Source: Scilla litardierei
Taxonomy: Eukaryota; Streptophyta; Magnoliopsida; Asparagales; Asparagaceae
Reading direction: 5' to 3'
Assembly: GCA_030789695.1 (NCBI GenBank)
Contig: CM061136.1
Span: 134,304,448-134,368,447 of the forward strand
Length of the DNA: 64,000 nucleotides
In this document: in pieces, positions 63,376 through 64,000 of the stretch
How positions within the stretch are numbered: position 1 is the first letter of the stretch
Layout of the letters: each line of letters starts with the position of its first letter
Translations under genes and position numbers: made by a program
The notes under the pieces: model-generated
What the model saw: only the letters and a program-made list of their open reading frames with translations
Told to the model about the DNA's origin: nothing
Database searches by the model: none

Positions 63376-64000
63376 ATATATATATATATATATATAATAT
63401 CATTACCCAAACTTATACTCACTTACTGTTATTATAAAACTAATGTTATATACTAACTGTATCTTACTAACTTAATGATAAAAGTAATAAAATAACTAAC
63501 GTACATGCTATTATAATATAACTTACGTATTATATAGTTACGTTGTGTTGTCCTTGTAGACGGAAGCAATGACGGGCGGTGGCGCTGTTGCGACAGTCCC
63601 GGGCGATGGCAACGGCGAGTGGCGTGGTGTCGGAGGCTGGCGCGGTGTCGGAGGCTGCACAGAAGGTGGCGATGACTGGGGGTGTTTGGGTGCTGGTGAA
63701 GGGGAGGCAGCGCTGAGGGTGATGACGGGGAGGTTGGAGGAAGATGGCGATGGCTCACGGTGGAAGGAGGTGAGGTGGCGATGGTGGTTGCTGCAATGAC
63801 AGGGGGAGGGTGCGAGGAGAGAAGGAGAGCATGGTGAAGTTGGTGGCAGTGGGTTTCGCCGGAGAGAGTCGGAAGGTGGTTATTGCCTTGGGGATGCGGC
63901 GCTTGGGGTTGAGTTCTGCCGGAGGGGAAAGACGCAGGAGATGGTGGTTGCGGCAAAGTTTGAGGAGGCGGGGCTTTGGCGATGGCGCTGCGGGAAGGGA
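63376..64000 (-). mobile_element. Tekay-like 5' LTR, part 2 (continues past window)
   Basis: After a (TA)n tract (63376-63397) the sequence matches 23355-23750 and then 34440-34640, completing the LTR that broke off near 41630. The last ~640 bp of the LTR should lie beyond the window. GC-rich from 63550; ORFs there are low-complexity and not called. Confidence 0.78.

Overview
This is plant nuclear DNA, almost certainly a flowering plant with a large repeat-rich genome. The evidence is: SIRE/Maximus-type Ty1/copia, Tekay-type chromovirus, Athila/Tat-like LTR, plant L1-type LINE and CACTA elements; tRNA-iMet primer binding sites; and captured exons with plant-type homologies (UGT73 glycosyltransferase, Brf1, DAA1-like AAA ATPase). 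The sequence does not fix the species. No complete host gene, tRNA, rRNA, CRISPR array or bacterial feature is visible. Nearly everything is transposable elements inserted into one another.

Layout, outermost first. (1) 1-1313: a truncated LTR (family A). (2) 1440-8837: a 7.4 kb CACTA transposon with a 3-bp target duplication (TTG), no visible transposase, and pieces of at least three, probably four, host genes. (3) About 8983 to beyond 64000: one decayed Tekay-like Ty3/gypsy element on the minus strand. Its gag-pol relic is 35282-39932. Its 3' LTR is split into 8983-9550, 22489-23763 and 34435-35281, and its 5' LTR into 40059-about 41640 and 63376-64000 (running off the window).

Insertions in the 3' LTR. 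An Athila/Tat-like element at 9551-22488 (target duplication GCATG) has swallowed a second, inverted family A LTR (10216-about 11760), a LINE (12528-15690) and a small gag-only gypsy element (15706-18340, plus a partial tandem copy to 18536). A solo LTR at 23764-34434 (GTGCA) is itself interrupted by a gag-only copia element at 24718-33643 (AGTAG) with near-identical 2.5 kb LTRs and an intact gag ORF.

Insertions in the 5' LTR. 41640-63375 holds an inverted duplication, microsatellites, a minisatellite, a 5'-truncated LINE (42720-44303) and a long LINE (44340-63375). The long LINE is broken by a young, nearly complete SIRE-type element at 44822-57288 (CAAAG) with gag, pol and an env-like ORF.

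The most striking unexplained pattern is that four unrelated LTR families here each carry, directly upstream of the LTR TATA box, an array of short inverted repeats with its own core sequence. In the SIRE element the same module also stands between pol and the env-like ORF. Element boundaries with TG...CA ends and matching target duplications were read directly from the sequence; family names rest on motif recognition without database searches.
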